DNA from: an uncultured Streptococcus sp.
GTDB lineage: Bacteria > Bacillota > Bacilli > Lactobacillales > Aerococcaceae
Assembly: GCA_916049935.1 (NCBI GenBank)
Contig: CAJZJI010000022.1
Coordinates: 1 to 8,241, forward strand
DNA: 8,241 nucleotides
Reading direction: 5' to 3'
This document shows positions 7,964 to 8,241 of the stretch, piece by piece. The translations under genes were made by a program, and so were the position numbers. The notes under the pieces are model-generated. The model saw nothing but the letters and a program-made list of their open reading frames with translations, was not told where the DNA came from and ran no database searches. Each line of letters starts with the position of its first letter. The stretch's first letter is position 1.

Positions 7964-8241
7964 CTATTCATTGTTTGCTATGAATCTTTTTTTTGCAAAA
8001 TAGCGAATGATTTTTGCGACCACGATTCCATTGGTGATGGCAAAGATGCCTATCTGCACAACGCCTGCTCGTTGGATAACTTGCTGCATCCATTCATCAA
8101 GTGCTAAATCTGTTGCGTATTTTAAAACAGTAACACCAAACGCTCGAACGACTAATGTAAGCCATGCGATACAAAGTAGCCCCGCATTTTCAATAATAAA
8201 TTCAAAGAAATCATCCGGGAATTTCTTCTTCGCAAATTCCA
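7964..8241 (-). CDS. Unrecognised membrane protein, C-terminal part (partial)
   Basis: An open frame enters from the right edge (first full codon at 8239) and runs 91 residues to TAG at 7966-7964. I do not recognise the family. Two likely membrane-spanning segments are visible: about residues 15-39 of the visible part (ENAGLLCIAWLTLVVRAFG...) and about 58-78 (AGVVQIGIFAITNGIVVAKI). They are joined by a polar, partly acidic stretch (YATDLALDEWMQQVIQR). Basic residues at both ends (AKKKF and AKKRF) suggest that both ends lie in the cytoplasm. A good terminator follows the stop within 8 nt, which supports a real gene end. A run of eight A residues lies near the 3' end. The start and the rest of the gene are outside the window. 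Confidence 0.75.
   Translation of the reverse strand, partial: EFAKKKFPDDFFEFIIENAGLLCIAWLTLVVRAFGVTVLKYATDLALDEWMQQVIQRAGVVQIGIFAITNGIVVAKIIRYFAKKRFIANNE

Overview
The window looks like chromosomal core-metabolism DNA from a low-GC Gram-positive bacterium, most likely of the order Lactobacillales. Three things point there: the four-gene pyruvate dehydrogenase (PDH) operon of the Firmicutes type (heterodimeric E1, then E2, then E3), its close resemblance in remembered sequence to Enterococcus and Bacillus PDH proteins, and the A+T-rich spacers with strong AGGAGG-like ribosome binding sites. A family such as Carnobacteriaceae is possible, but I cannot fix the genus by eye. Every gene found lies on the minus strand, so the window is described from its right end (upstream) to its left end (downstream).

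Right end (8241 to 7924): the C-terminal 91 residues of an unrecognised membrane protein, closed by a good rho-independent terminator. Next is dinB (7869 to 6811), a complete DNA polymerase IV with a C-terminal sliding-clamp motif. A 308-bp gene-free spacer (6810 to 6503) follows. It holds three copies of an AAACTGTACTA repeat, a long 22-nt inverted repeat, a duplicated TTTCACAAA-type element resembling Rex half-sites, and two promoter-like units for the PDH operon.

Centre (6502 to 1223): pdhA, pdhB, pdhC and pdhD encode E1-alpha, E1-beta, dihydrolipoyl acetyltransferase with two lipoyl domains, and dihydrolipoyl dehydrogenase. Together they form the complex that turns pyruvate, CoA and NAD+ into acetyl-CoA, CO2 and NADH. 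pdhA and pdhB are 2 nt apart. The pdhB/pdhC and pdhC/pdhD junctions are about 80 nt each and each carries a hairpin. A strong terminator follows pdhD at 1178-1204.

Left end (1142 to 1): a separate transcription unit with a promoter carrying a perfect TATAAT -10 box and, further upstream, an exact match to the PurR PurBox consensus. It encodes a PfkB-family pseudouridine kinase (psuK). psuK overlaps by 4 nt the first codons of a gene whose visible start fits psuG, pseudouridine-5'-phosphate glycosidase. The pair would convert pseudouridine to uracil and ribose 5-phosphate.

I see no phage genes, insertion sequence, CRISPR array, tRNA or rRNA, and no convincing new multi-gene system. The less ordinary material is regulatory: the repeat and palindrome cluster upstream of pdhA, the PurBox upstream of psuK, and the hairpins that divide the PDH operon.
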